DNA of 41,147 nt from an uncultured Ruminococcus sp. (GCA_902777275.1 CACYTI010000019.1:1-41147), one strand, 5' to 3'. Shown: positions 23,029 to 31,175, counted from the stretch's first letter. Program-made: numbers and translations. Notes: generated from the sequence alone by a model not told the origin.

Positions 23029-25473
23029 TTAACACACCGGCGCGTTCATATCCGCGTATGCGGTAATTTTCGCATACTCGCGGTTCCCCGAGAAGCTTAT
23101 CAGAACAGATGAAAGCAAGCGGCGAAACTGCCGTGTGTTTCTGCATTTTATAATTAACTTGTAACGGTATTTGTTGCTGACCTTGATCACAGTCGCGGGA
23201 GAGGGTCCGAGAACCCTTATAGGGAGCTTTGCGTAATCCCTGCGCGCAAGCTCTGAAAACTCGCGCAAAAACTCATTTGCCGCTTGGACCGTCAGCAGCC
23301 TGTCTTCGCCCGCGAAGCCGACAAGACAAATATCGGCGAACGGCGGGTAAAGCATTGCTTTTCTCATGTTGATCTCTGTGTTGAAAAAAGCGTCGTAATC
23401 CTGCGCGGCTGCCATGGCAATTATCAAATTGTCCGGGGTATGAGTCTGTATAACCGCGATCCCCTTGCTCTCTCCCCTTCCGCTTCTTCCCACCACCTGA
23501 GTGAGCAGCGAAAAGGAACGCTCATAGCTGCGGTAGTCGTCGGCGTAAAGCATTTGGTCGGTGTTAAGCACGCCGACAAGCGTCACATTCGGGAAGTTAA
23601 GCCCCTTCGCGACCATCTGAGTGCCTACGAGAATATCGTAGTCTCCGCGCGCGAATGCGGATATCATCTTTTCGTAGCGCGATTTTGATGAAACCGCGTC
23701 GGTGTCCATTCGCAGAACTCTCGCATTGGGGAAAATCGCGGAAATATCAAGCTCCGCCTTCTGCGTGCCCGCGCCTCCCGGCCGCAGCGATTTGCCGTGA
23801 CACGCGGGACACTCGTTTCTGTACGGGATCGAATATCCGCAGTAGTGACACATAAGGCGGTTGTTGCGGCTGTGAAATGTGAGCGAAATCGAGCAATTCG
23901 GACAGGTGACTGCTTCGCCGCAGTGCGTACAGGTGACAAAGGTGTTGTGCCCGCGCCGATTGAGCAAAAGTATCGACTGCCTGCCGTGCTCTAAATTATA
24001 TTCAATGTTTTGAAGCAGCACATCGGAAAAGCCCGACGCGTTGCCGTTTTGTATCTCGGCGTTCATATCAGCCGTGATGACCTCGGGCAACTCCGCCTCG
24101 CCGAAGCGCTTGCTGAGCACATTCAGCGAATATCTGCCCGTTTTCGCGAAATAATATGTCTCCACGCTCGGAGTTGCGGAGCTGAGCACCAAAAGCGCGT
24201 TGTTCTGCGCCACGCGGTACATAGCTATCTCGCGGGCATGGTAACGCGGATTGCTCTCGGACTTGTAGCTGTATTCCTGCTCCTCGTCCATAATGATTAG
24301 ACCGATATTTTCAAAGGGAGCGAATACCGCACTGCGCGTACCTATAACTATCTGAGCCAAGCCCTGCCTGACGCGCTTGTATTCGTCAAGACGTTCGCCG
24401 AGCGATAAAGCGCTGTGGAAAACCGCGATTTTGTCGCCGAAGCGACCCGCGAACTGAGCCACAAACTGCGGCGTAAGCGATATTTCGGGCACCATAACAA
24501 TAATGCCCCTTCCGTCGCCGAGGACCCTCTCAATAAGGCTCATAAATACGCTGGTTTTGCCCGAGCCCGTAACGCCGTAAAGCAAGCTTACGTGCGGACT
24601 TCCGTCGCTGTACTCGCGGTACAGGCTGTCGCACGCCGCCTGCTGCTCTTCCGAAAGAGTGATCGGCTTAACAACATCGTCGGTGCTGTAGTCTCCCGTT
24701 CGGAAAACCTCTTCATCAAAAAAATATATAACGCCTTTTTTGAACAGAGCGTCAATTACAGATGCGGAAACACCCGTAAAATAGCGTATCTCCCTCACAG
24801 ACGCCGCGCCTGAAAGCTCTAAAAGCTCAGCGATCTCGCGCTGTTTGGGGCTGAGCTTATGCTCGTTCAAATCAACTCCGGGAGCAAGCGCCGCCATTTT
24901 CATAACAGCGTCGCTTACCTTGCGAAAAACCTCGTCCGATTTATAAAGCATACCCAACCGAACCATTTCGTCGGGTATTCCGCTGTCGGACAGTCCGAAA
25001 TCGTCAAGAATCTTTTCAAGCCTTACAGCGCCGCGTTTTTTTTTGAGATAATCAAACAACCTTTGCTGCTCGGCGTTCATCGGAATTTCCTCCGCTCCGG
25101 CTCTGACGCCGTAAACGGTTGTCACCTTGTAGTTGACGCCTGCGGGCAGCATGGTTTTTACCGCGTCGTAAAGCGTGCAAAAATAATGCTCCTTCATAAA
25201 CCGGGCAACGCCGATAAGCTGTGACGACGCCACGGGGCTTGAATCGAGAACCGAGATGATTTCCTTCAGACTCTCGTTCTCTTCACCCTCTGTCAGCTCG
25301 GTAACGATTCCCTGACGGCGGCTGTCGCCCCTGCCGAACGGCACAAGCACCCGCTTGCCGCAGGCGATCTCCTCCGCAAGACGAGCGGGAACAAGGTAAT
25401 CAAACTCTCTGTCAAAAGAAAACGCCGCTTTTTCAACCGCGACCTTCGCTATGATATTTTGATTACAGCTCAT
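23029..25473 (-). CDS. priA: Primosomal replication restart helicase PriA
   Basis: 3'-5' DNA helicase that reloads the replisome at stalled forks. The 814-residue protein has the N-terminal 3'BD (AKVAVEKAAFSFDREFDYLVP), Walker A GVTGSGKT, helicase motif II DEEQ, the zinc-binding region with eight Cys (CTHC...CPNC...CHYC...CPAC) and motif VI QVVGRSGRG. Motif II is usually DEEH; the Gln is a variant worth noting. The ATG overlaps the rpoZ end by 11 bases and has no separate good binding site, suggesting coupling. In Bacillus coaBC lies between rpoZ and priA; it is absent here. Confidence 0.96.
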   Translation of the reverse strand: MSCNQNIIAKVAVEKAAFSFDREFDYLVPARLAEEIACGKRVLVPFGRGDSRRQGIVTELTEGEENESLKEIISVLDSSPVASSQLIGVARFMKEHYFCTLYDAVKTMLPAGVNYKVTTVYGVRAGAEEIPMNAEQQRLFDYLKKKRGAVRLEKILDDFGLSDSGIPDEMVRLGMLYKSDEVFRKVSDAVMKMAALAPGVDLNEHKLSPKQREIAELLELSGAASVREIRYFTGVSASVIDALFKKGVIYFFDEEVFRTGDYSTDDVVKPITLSEEQQAACDSLYREYSDGSPHVSLLYGVTGSGKTSVFMSLIERVLGDGRGIIVMVPEISLTPQFVAQFAGRFGDKIAVFHSALSLGERLDEYKRVRQGLAQIVIGTRSAVFAPFENIGLIIMDEEQEYSYKSESNPRYHAREIAMYRVAQNNALLVLSSATPSVETYYFAKTGRYSLNVLSKRFGEAELPEVITADMNAEIQNGNASGFSDVLLQNIEYNLEHGRQSILLLNRRGHNTFVTCTHCGEAVTCPNCSISLTFHSRNNRLMCHYCGYSIPYRNECPACHGKSLRPGGAGTQKAELDISAIFPNARVLRMDTDAVSSKSRYEKMISAFARGDYDILVGTQMVAKGLNFPNVTLVGVLNTDQMLYADDYRSYERSFSLLTQVVGRSGRGESKGIAVIQTHTPDNLIIAMAAAQDYDAFFNTEINMRKAMLYPPFADICLVGFAGEDRLLTVQAANEFLREFSELARRDYAKLPIRVLGPSPATVIKVSNKYRYKLIIKCRNTRQFRRLLSSVLISFSGNREYAKITAYADMNAPVC

Positions 25474-25669
25474 CCTCGTCAGGCTCTAACAGACCTATCT
25501 CATGGTTTCTGATTTCTTCAATTGCAAGCAAAACGGGCTTTTCCTCGGTAACTGTGCCGTTCTGCTCAAATTCCTCGGTGATCTCTCTGGCTCTTTTTGA
25601 CACGCCGACAACCAGCGCGTATTTGCTTTGCTTGCCCTTAAACAGTTCATCTACGTCTACTTTGTGCAT
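25463..25669 (-). CDS. rpoZ: RNA polymerase omega subunit
   Basis: Small subunit that stabilises the beta-prime chain. The 68-residue protein starts MHKVDVDELF, nine bases after GAGGAG, and contains the omega pattern KYALVVGVSKRAREI followed by KPVLLAIEEI. Its acidic tail EPDEDEL ends inside the priA start. Reading frames extending further upstream have no family similarity. Confidence 0.92.
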   Translation of the reverse strand: MHKVDVDELFKGKQSKYALVVGVSKRAREITEEFEQNGTVTEEKPVLLAIEEIRNHEIGLLEPDEDEL

Positions 25670-25730
25670 AATAAATATCTCCTCAATATATATGTTTATC
25701 TGAAACAGCTTAAACAGCTTGACCGCTGTT

Positions 25731-26303
25731 TTATAAGCTGCTCTTACAGCTTTCCAAAATGCCGAGAACCTCGTCGACGGCGCGGTCAACTACGTCGTTT
25801 ACAACCAGGTACTTATAGCGCGGCGCAGCCTCAAGCTCCTTTACAGCCTGCTTCATGCGAAGCTCGATAGTCTCCTCGTCCTCGGTACCTCTGCCGCGCA
25901 AACGGCGCTCAAGCTCCTCCATAGATGGCGGCATTATAAAAATGCTGAGTACGCCGGGGTATTTTTCCATGACCTGAATACCGCCCTGGACCTCGATTTC
26001 AAGAAACACATCGAAGCCCTGCTCAAGCAGCTCCTCAACCTGTTTTCGCGGAGTGCCGTAATAATTTTCGCAGTATACGGCGGACTCGATATATCCGTCG
26101 TCGTCCGCGGCGGCTATAAATTCATCGCGCGTCACAAAATTGTAGTGAACTCCGTCGATCTCGCCTTTTCGCGGTTTACGGGTGGTGTTTGACACCGACA
26201 GGCGGATAGAATCATCGCGCCTCAGCAGCTCTTTCATTATTGTGCCTTTTCCCACTCCGGAGCAGCCGGTGTAGAGCACCATTTTTCCCCTTTGTTTACT
26301 CAT
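25731..26303 (-). CDS. gmk: Guanylate kinase
   Basis: Phosphorylates GMP to GDP. The 190-residue protein has the P-loop GCSGVGKGT (13-21; the second residue is usually Pro), the GMP-binding SNTTRKPRKGE and HYNFV regions, and EIEVQGG. The start ATG lies inside the end of remA (ATGAGTAA overlap) with GGGTG six bases upstream. A GTG three codons earlier is less likely. Together with remA and rpoZ it forms the conserved Firmicutes block. Confidence 0.95.
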   Translation of the reverse strand: MSKQRGKMVLYTGCSGVGKGTIMKELLRRDDSIRLSVSNTTRKPRKGEIDGVHYNFVTRDEFIAAADDDGYIESAVYCENYYGTPRKQVEELLEQGFDVFLEIEVQGGIQVMEKYPGVLSIFIMPPSMEELERRLRGRGTEDEETIELRMKQAVKELEAAPRYKYLVVNDVVDRAVDEVLGILESCKSSL

Positions 26304-26547
26304 CCTTTTCACCCTTTCCCTCAGCGCGGTTCTGGATAGTCTGCCATGTCACCGCCGAAAGCACAACATGATTGCTCTCGTTTATCAGCACGGACTTGCA
26401 TTTTCTGCCGCAGGTAGCGTCGATCAGCAAGCCGTTTGCCTTTGCCTCATGGACGATCCTCTTGACGGGAGCCGCGTCGGGCGCGACGACCGCAACAAGC
26501 TTATCGCCGTTTACAAGGTTTCCGAATCCGATATTGATAAGCTTCAT
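26296..26547 (-). CDS. remA: RemA-family DNA-binding regulator (DUF370)
   Basis: In Bacillus RemA activates biofilm matrix genes by binding DNA as an oligomeric ring. The 83-residue protein begins MKLINIGFGNLVNGDKLVAV and contains APVKRIVHEAK, LIDATCGRKCKSVLI and HVVLSAV, all typical. RemA often has LIDATYGRRTRAV; here the Tyr is Cys and a second Cys follows. GAGGG precedes the ATG by five bases. The position between yicC and gmk is conserved in many Firmicutes; its targets here are unknown. Confidence 0.93.
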   Translation of the reverse strand: MKLINIGFGNLVNGDKLVAVVAPDAAPVKRIVHEAKANGLLIDATCGRKCKSVLINESNHVVLSAVTWQTIQNRAEGKGEKDE

Positions 26548-26562
26548 GCTTTCCCTCGCTTT

Positions 26563-27447
26563 TTACTCAATATTCTGAACCTGCTCGCGGATTTTTTCGA
26601 TCTCGCTTTTGATATCGACAACCTTGTGAGCGAGCGTCGCGTCCTGAACCTTTGAGCCTATCGTATTCGCCTCACGGTTCATCTCCTGAATTATAAAGTC
26701 AAGCTTTCTGCCGACAGGCTGGTCGTAGCTCAAAAACGCGCTGAGCTGGTCGAAGTGACTGCGCAGGCGGACTGTTTCCTCGGCTACCGCCACCTTGTCG
26801 GCGAACACCGCGACCTCGGTCAGTATTCTCTGCTCGTCTATCTCAACGCTAAGATTTTCAAGCGTCTGACGAATACGGTCAAGCAGGCGGTTCTCATACT
26901 CCTCAACCGTTTGGGGCGAGCGCTCCTCAATGTCGGAAACGATCGACAAAATCGTCTGCGCCCTGCTCAAAATATCCGCTTTCATTTTAACGCCTTCAGC
27001 CTCGCGCATCGCGATAAATGAATCGAGAGCGACCGACGCCACCGACAAAACATCGGCGGTAAGCTGTTCCTCGTTGACCTTCGCCTTATTCACCGTGAAA
27101 ACGTCGGGAAAACGGGAGAGCGAAACGACCGTCGCGTCATTTTCAACGCCGTAGGTGTCGCTGATCTCTTTCATCGCCCTCAGATATCCCGAAACAAGGC
27201 TGTGATTGACCGTGACCTCGCTCGGAGTGTCGTCTGCGGCGCCGACGGACACGAACATATCGATTTTGCCGCGCGCCACCTTGGAATTGACAAACGCCTT
27301 CAGCTTATCCTCCAAAAAGCTGTAGCCGCGGGTAATCCTGCACGAAAACTCAAAATATCGGTGGTTAACGCTCTTTATTTCAACCGTAACTGCTCTGCCG
27401 CCGATTTCGGTTTCACACCGCCCGAAACCGGTCATTGACTTAACCAT
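26563..27447 (-). CDS. YicC/YloC-family endoribonuclease
   Basis: Members of this family act as endoribonucleases in other bacteria. The 294-residue protein starts MVKSMTGFGR, the family hallmark, with AAGGGAAG upstream, and continues with VEIKSVNHRYFE. The C-terminal DUF1732 part ends LDFIIQEMNREANTIGSKVQDATLAHKVVDIKSEIEKIREQVQN, shown here only as a position (about 250-294). It is the first gene of the long minus-strand operon, with a promoter at 27483-27511. Confidence 0.93.
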   Translation of the reverse strand: MVKSMTGFGRCETEIGGRAVTVEIKSVNHRYFEFSCRITRGYSFLEDKLKAFVNSKVARGKIDMFVSVGAADDTPSEVTVNHSLVSGYLRAMKEISDTYGVENDATVVSLSRFPDVFTVNKAKVNEEQLTADVLSVASVALDSFIAMREAEGVKMKADILSRAQTILSIVSDIEERSPQTVEEYENRLLDRIRQTLENLSVEIDEQRILTEVAVFADKVAVAEETVRLRSHFDQLSAFLSYDQPVGRKLDFIIQEMNREANTIGSKVQDATLAHKVVDIKSEIEKIREQVQNIE

Positions 27448-27482
27448 CGCACAACTTCCCTTCATCGTATTTTTTATTTTTT

Positions 27483-27511
27483 ATTGTATCACCAAACATC
27501 TGATTTGGCAA
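27483..27511 (-). promoter_or_regulatory. Promoter of the yicC-remA-gmk-rpoZ-priA operon
   Basis: On the minus strand TTGCCA (27506-27511) and TACAAT (27483-27488) are 17 bases apart. Confidence 0.65.
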
Positions 27512-27515
27512 TGGA

Positions 27516-27537
27516 GTTATTACGATATTGTAATAAC
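27516..27537. promoter_or_regulatory. Perfect palindrome between divergent promoters, possible operator
   Basis: GTTATTAC and GTAATAAC flank six bases. It lies just upstream of the yicC -35 and 35 bases before the -35 of the divergent membrane protein gene, a suitable site for a regulator. A T run follows on the plus strand, but no gene precedes it there. Confidence 0.45.
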
Positions 27538-27571
27538 TTTTTTCAAGTATTTTTGTTTCCGCAAAAAACTG

Positions 27572-27600
27572 TTGATTTCTAAAGAAAAATATGTTATGGT
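27572..27600 (+). promoter_or_regulatory. Promoter of the membrane protein gene at 27634
   Basis: TTGATT (27572-27577) and TATGGT (27595-27600) are 17 bases apart, 33 bases before the TTG start. Confidence 0.5.
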
Positions 27601-27633
27601 AATATTTGAAACTGAAAAAGGAGGTATCGCAAG

Positions 27634-28683
27634 TTGGAAGACAACAAAGATTTTCTGACCGAAGAAACCGAAGGCACAACCGACAATAATACATTGTACG
27701 CGGATACGGAGGAACCGCTCGAAAAAACCTCTTCTTCATACGCCGACTCTTTTTCCGGGGACGATTCTTTCTCGGAATTTGATTCGGAAGCCGGAGCAGC
27801 CGAGGAAAGCGAGTTCAACGCGGAATATGCTCCCGAAACGGATAACGCTCAGCCGCCCAAGAAAAAGAGAACGCTGCAATTTACGATCATTATCAGCGCG
27901 GTAATAGTGCTGATCGTGCTCTGCGCGGCGATCGCCTGCCGTCTGTTTTTCGCCAACGGCGTTGTCGATACAAATTTGTTCGGCGCCCAAAAAACGACCA
28001 CATGGCATTACAGAGCCGACGCCAGCCAGTTGGAGGCCACCGTTGACGAGGCTCAGATCCCCGACTACTACTTTATTTTTGAACCCGACGGAAAGCTAAA
28101 GGTCGATATGGGCTCCTTTGAGTATCTGGGAACCTACACCATTCAGAATATTGAAGAGCAGGACGTCGAGGGCATTGAAGGCGGCGAGTCAAAAATCGGT
28201 CAGCCGATGCTCAACATCGAAAACTCGGGCATAGTTGACGGCAAATTCCTGTTTGACAGAAGCGGCAACCCGTTTTCGGGCAGCACGCTAAAGCTCACAA
28301 GCCTTTCATCAGATCTGATTACACTTGATCTCGATTCAAAGGAATATACCCCCGTCAAGCTTGAACGCAGCGGAGAGTTCCACAAGGACGACAAGCTGGT
28401 CGGAAGCTGGAGCTTCAAAAACGAGGTCGCCTCACAGACCTTCGTATTTAACGAGGACGGCACCTACGATTTGAAGACCAATCAAGGCGGGGCGATTTAT
28501 AACCAGCACGGCTTATACGACTGCAAGGACGGTGTGCTGACAATAACGGTCATGGCTCCCGACGAGCAAAGCCAGTCTTTAAAATACTCCATTAAGGACG
28601 ACAAGCTTTCGCTCACTCAAATCATCGAATATATGGGACAAACCTTTGAACAGCCGCTCAACGACTTTACAAGAGATAAATAA
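27634..28683 (+). CDS. Single-pass membrane protein with lipocalin-like outer domain, unknown function
   Basis: I do not recognise a named function. The 349-residue protein starts at TTG, nine bases after AAGGAGG; no other start fits. A long acidic, Ser/Glu-rich region (1-75) precedes one membrane segment (about 82-104) and an outer domain. The part GSWSFKNEVASQTFVFNEDG and the strands after it (about 250-345) resemble the small beta-barrel repeats found in many clostridial surface proteins, where the pattern is GxW...FxxDGxY; an earlier similar segment lies near 120-200 (FEPDGKLKVDMG). It is a single-gene unit with its own promoter and terminator, divergent from yicC. Confidence 0.75.
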   Translation: MEDNKDFLTEETEGTTDNNTLYADTEEPLEKTSSSYADSFSGDDSFSEFDSEAGAAEESEFNAEYAPETDNAQPPKKKRTLQFTIIISAVIVLIVLCAAIACRLFFANGVVDTNLFGAQKTTTWHYRADASQLEATVDEAQIPDYYFIFEPDGKLKVDMGSFEYLGTYTIQNIEEQDVEGIEGGESKIGQPMLNIENSGIVDGKFLFDRSGNPFSGSTLKLTSLSSDLITLDLDSKEYTPVKLERSGEFHKDDKLVGSWSFKNEVASQTFVFNEDGTYDLKTNQGGAIYNQHGLYDCKDGVLTITVMAPDEQSQSLKYSIKDDKLSLTQIIEYMGQTFEQPLNDFTRDK

Positions 28684-28698
28684 CAGCAACACACTTTC

Positions 28699-28724
28699 GG
28701 GCCGCCGTTTGGCGGCTCGTTTTA
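28699..28724 (+). terminator. Intrinsic terminator after the membrane protein gene
   Basis: GGGCCGCC and GGCGGCTC form an eight-pair stem with one wobble around a GTTT loop, followed by GTTTT. Confidence 0.85.
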
Positions 28725-28754
28725 AATTATTACAACATTGTAACCTTAGGTTTG

Positions 28755-28784
28755 TTTACACAGGCAGCCGCCTTGTGGTATACT
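28755..28784 (+). promoter_or_regulatory. Promoter of yebC
   Basis: TTTACA (28755-28760) and TATACT (28779-28784) are 18 bases apart. The predicted leader of about 220 bases carries the tandem repeats at 28792-28984. Confidence 0.65.
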
Positions 28785-28791
28785 AATCAGG

Positions 28792-28984
28792 GTAAAAAAG
28801 GCAGCGTGACGCTGCACCCGGTCCCGCCTTTTGAAAAAAACATCTTGACGGCACTTTCATAAACGGCGGGATAGAGAAATTTCCTATAAGGTAAAAAAGC
28901 GCCGGTGGGCGCGTTCTCCCGCCTTTGAATACGTTCATCTGACAATGTGGTCATCAACGGCGGGAAAAAGAAGTTTTCTATAAA
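28792..28984 (+). repeat. Two tandem structured repeats in the yebC leader
   Basis: Unit 1 is 28792-28890 and unit 2 is 28891-28984; a third fragment (GTAAAAAAC) begins at 28985. Both units start GTAAAAAA, then have a small GC hairpin that differs in sequence (GCAGCG/CGCTGC in unit 1, GCGCC/GGCGC in unit 2), then TCCCGCC, about 40 variable bases, GGCGGGA and a tail ending in CTATAA. CCCGCC and GGCGGG can pair in each unit. The structure is kept while sequence varies, which suggests a folded RNA or a palindromic repeat. Unit 1 contains the 23-base module also found at 321-343. Confidence 0.7.
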
Positions 28985-29010
28985 GTAAAAAACAATAAAG
29001 GAATGATTTT

Positions 29011-29742
29011 ATGTCAGGACATAACAAATGGAGCACCATAAAGCAAAAAAAGGGTAAAAACGACGCTGCGCGCGCAAAGGTCTTCACCAAAATCGGCAGA
29101 GAGCTTATCGTGGCTATCAAAACGGGCGGAAGCGCCGACCCCTCTGTTAACTCCAAGCTCAAAGACACCATAGCAAAGGCAAAGGCCGCTAACGTGCCCA
29201 ACGACAATATTGAACGCATAATCAAAAAAGCAGCTAACGACAACGACTCCACAAACTACGAGTCCGTGACCTATGAGGGCTACGGTCCCAGCGGCGTAGC
29301 CGTAATCGTTGAGGCTCTCACCGACAACCGCAACCGCACCGCAGGCGAGGTCAGACATTATTTTGATAAATTCGGCGGCAACATGGGAACGCAGGGCTGC
29401 GTAAGCTTCATGTTCTCGCAAAAGGGTGTTATCGTTATCGAGCGTGAGGATCTGGAAAAGGACGAGGACACCGTAATGAGCGACGCTCTTGAATGCGGCG
29501 CATCCGACTTTGAAGCCGACGACGACATTTTCACCATCTACACCGAGCCGGAGGATTTCAGCGCGGTGAGAGAAGAGCTTGAAAAGTCAGGCTACGTGTT
29601 CGCCTCCGCCGAGCTCGAAATGGTTCCCCAGACCTACACCAAGCTTGATGACGAGGAAACCGCGATAAAAATGCAGAAAATGCTCGATATGTTCGAGGAC
29701 AACGACGACATCCAGAACGTCTGGCACAACTGGGACGAGTAA
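29011..29742 (+). CDS. YebC/PmpR-family protein (DNA-binding regulator / translation factor)
   Basis: The family was long annotated as transcriptional regulators, and some members are now linked to translation of proline-rich stretches. The 243-residue protein has the hallmark start MSGHNKWSTIKQKKGKNDAA, then ARAKVFTKIGREL and NVPNDNIERIIKKA, and a C-terminal domain ending at KMLDMFEDNDDIQNVWHNW. Length is normal. AAAGGA precedes the ATG by eight bases. It is a single gene with an unusual repeated leader and a strong terminator. Confidence 0.95.
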   Translation: MSGHNKWSTIKQKKGKNDAARAKVFTKIGRELIVAIKTGGSADPSVNSKLKDTIAKAKAANVPNDNIERIIKKAANDNDSTNYESVTYEGYGPSGVAVIVEALTDNRNRTAGEVRHYFDKFGGNMGTQGCVSFMFSQKGVIVIEREDLEKDEDTVMSDALECGASDFEADDDIFTIYTEPEDFSAVREELEKSGYVFASAELEMVPQTYTKLDDEETAIKMQKMLDMFEDNDDIQNVWHNWDE

Positions 29743-29794
29743 CTCGTCTTTCAGGGCGCCTTTGAAAAGGCTTAATATTTCGGAAAGATAGTGC

Positions 29795-29846
29795 AACGGC
29801 GCGTCAAGCCTTGGTTCATTACTAAGGTTTGACCCGCCGTTTTTTT
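29795..29846 (+). terminator. Intrinsic terminator of yebC
   Basis: ACGGCG...GTCAA..CCTT pairs with AAGG..TTGAC..CGCCGT around a short loop and is followed by seven T. Confidence 0.9.
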
Positions 29847-29907
29847 CAAAAGTGTTACATACAAAGAATAAATGAAAATGAGCGGGGCGCGTGCTCCGCT
29901 TTTTGTT

Positions 29908-30459
29908 TTATTCTAACGTACTAATAGGCGCACTGCCCTCCTGTGACAACAGGTATCCCGTAATAAACCTATCTCCTCTTACGCTTTCGGGAGAAAAAGC
30001 AGACGGTTTTGTTTCGTTGCAGAAGCGGTTGAGCGAGGTCAGCCTGCCGCCGTCATTTATTATCGAGTAAAAATGTATACCTTCGCTTCGTCTGTCGTTC
30101 CACGTGCAGATTATCGCGGCGCTGCAATTTTCAAGCCTGCCGCAAAACTCCTCGGCGCTGTCCGTTCGGCTGTAAGGAATTTCCATTTTGTCAAAATACC
30201 GTCCGAGAGAACGCGGCTTTGTGCCGAAAAATCCGAAAAGCCACGGCATACGGAGCTTCCGCGCTTCGGCGGCAATTTCTGCAAACGACTGCGGCTTATT
30301 CAGGCTGAGCATAACATTGTAAATCGCAACGATCCCGCAGCCGACGTTTTTTACTTTCTGACGGGAAACACCGTATCTGATATCGGAAACGGTAGGATCG
30401 CTCTGACGGAAAATATATCCGAAGTTCTGCTCTGATAATTCTATCTTAGAATTATTCAC
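29908..30459 (-). CDS. Small C39-like (papain-fold) protein, possible cysteine peptidase
   Basis: A 183-residue protein without signal peptide. KNVGCGIVAIYNVMLSL places Cys41 at the head of a helix as in C39-like peptidases, IHFYSII supplies His129, and LNRF supplies Asn144, giving a plausible Cys-His-Asn triad. I infer the fold from this pattern only. The start is GTG, eight bases after GGAGG. It lies 12 bases downstream of the flavin-binding protein gene and is probably co-transcribed. The substrate is unknown; housekeeping of a stress response is one guess, but nothing in the sequence decides it. Confidence 0.65.
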   Translation of the reverse strand: MNNSKIELSEQNFGYIFRQSDPTVSDIRYGVSRQKVKNVGCGIVAIYNVMLSLNKPQSFAEIAAEARKLRMPWLFGFFGTKPRSLGRYFDKMEIPYSRTDSAEEFCGRLENCSAAIICTWNDRRSEGIHFYSIINDGGRLTSLNRFCNETKPSAFSPESVRGDRFITGYLLSQEGSAPISTLE

Positions 30460-30471
30460 CCTTTCCGCCTC

Positions 30472-30942
30472 CTAATCCTCGTGAACGCGCTTTCCGCTCA
30501 AATGCTCCGCGGCAAGCTCTAATACAAGAGCGCGTCCCGCGTTTTTAGCAAGTTCTTCCTCGGTCTTTTGCTCGTCGGGAAAATATTTGTTTCCAAGCTT
30601 GCGGAGCTTTTCCGTTCGTATAGCTTCATCTTCAACCACCGTCACTCTGCCGAACACTATGACACTCTCGACAAAATACGACCAGCCGTCATCGGACAGC
30701 TCGCCGCCCGTCATCACGCAAAAAGACGCTTTGTTATCATTCTTTACCGCGTCGACCTTATGACCCGTGACCGCGCTGTGAAAATACAGGTTACCGTTAT
30801 CATAAACAAAATTCATCGGAACGGCATACGGATATCCCCCATCGCCTATTACCGAAAGCACACCGCGCTTTTCCGTTCCGAGAATTTCACTGCATCTTTC
30901 TTTGCTGAGCTGCTGCTTAAAACGCCGCATTGGTCTGAACAT
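30472..30942 (-). CDS. Pyridoxamine 5'-phosphate oxidase-fold flavin-binding protein (NimA-like)
   Basis: Split-barrel FMN-binding protein of the family that includes 5-nitroimidazole reductases. The 156-residue protein starts MFRPMRRFKQQLS, a pattern shared by this family, and contains GVLSVIGDGGYPYAVPMNFVY and LYFHSAVTGHKVDAV, where His of the GHK motif is a conserved position. AGGGG precedes the ATG. It heads a two-gene unit with the C39-like gene. Actual substrate is unknown; name by fold only. Confidence 0.85.
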   Translation of the reverse strand: MFRPMRRFKQQLSKERCSEILGTEKRGVLSVIGDGGYPYAVPMNFVYDNGNLYFHSAVTGHKVDAVKNDNKASFCVMTGGELSDDGWSYFVESVIVFGRVTVVEDEAIRTEKLRKLGNKYFPDEQKTEEELAKNAGRALVLELAAEHLSGKRVHED

Positions 30943-30976
30943 ATAACCGCCCCTTTTCGTTGTTTTTTACTTTCAT

Positions 30977-31005
30977 ATTATAACGCAAATTAATATATTA
31001 CGCAA
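30977..31005 (-). promoter_or_regulatory. Promoter of the NimA-like / C39-like operon
   Basis: On the minus strand TTGCGT (31000-31005) and TATAAT (30977-30982) are 17 bases apart. Confidence 0.7.
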
Positions 31006-31104
31006 CATAATAAATAATAATCACAGACATTCTGCGTTGAAATATCAGCTGTAAACCACTTTAAAATTATCAATAAGAAAAGCTCTAAATAATTATTTTT
31101 TTAT

Positions 31105-31133
31105 TTGCTTTTCCCGAACAAGTGTAGTATAAT
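31105..31133 (+). promoter_or_regulatory. Promoter of the sufC-sufB operon
   Basis: TTGCTT (31105-31110) and TATAAT (31128-31133) are 17 bases apart, 42 bases before the sufC start. No obvious iron-sulfur regulator site was recognised. Confidence 0.7.
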
Positions 31134-31175
31134 AGATAATTAACGAATATTGCGAATTTATTAGGAGAATAAAAA

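Noticed and set aside
28792-28984. CRISPR array
   Set aside because: Only two units with internal pairing and poorly conserved sequence; no short identical repeats, no uniform spacers, no cas genes.
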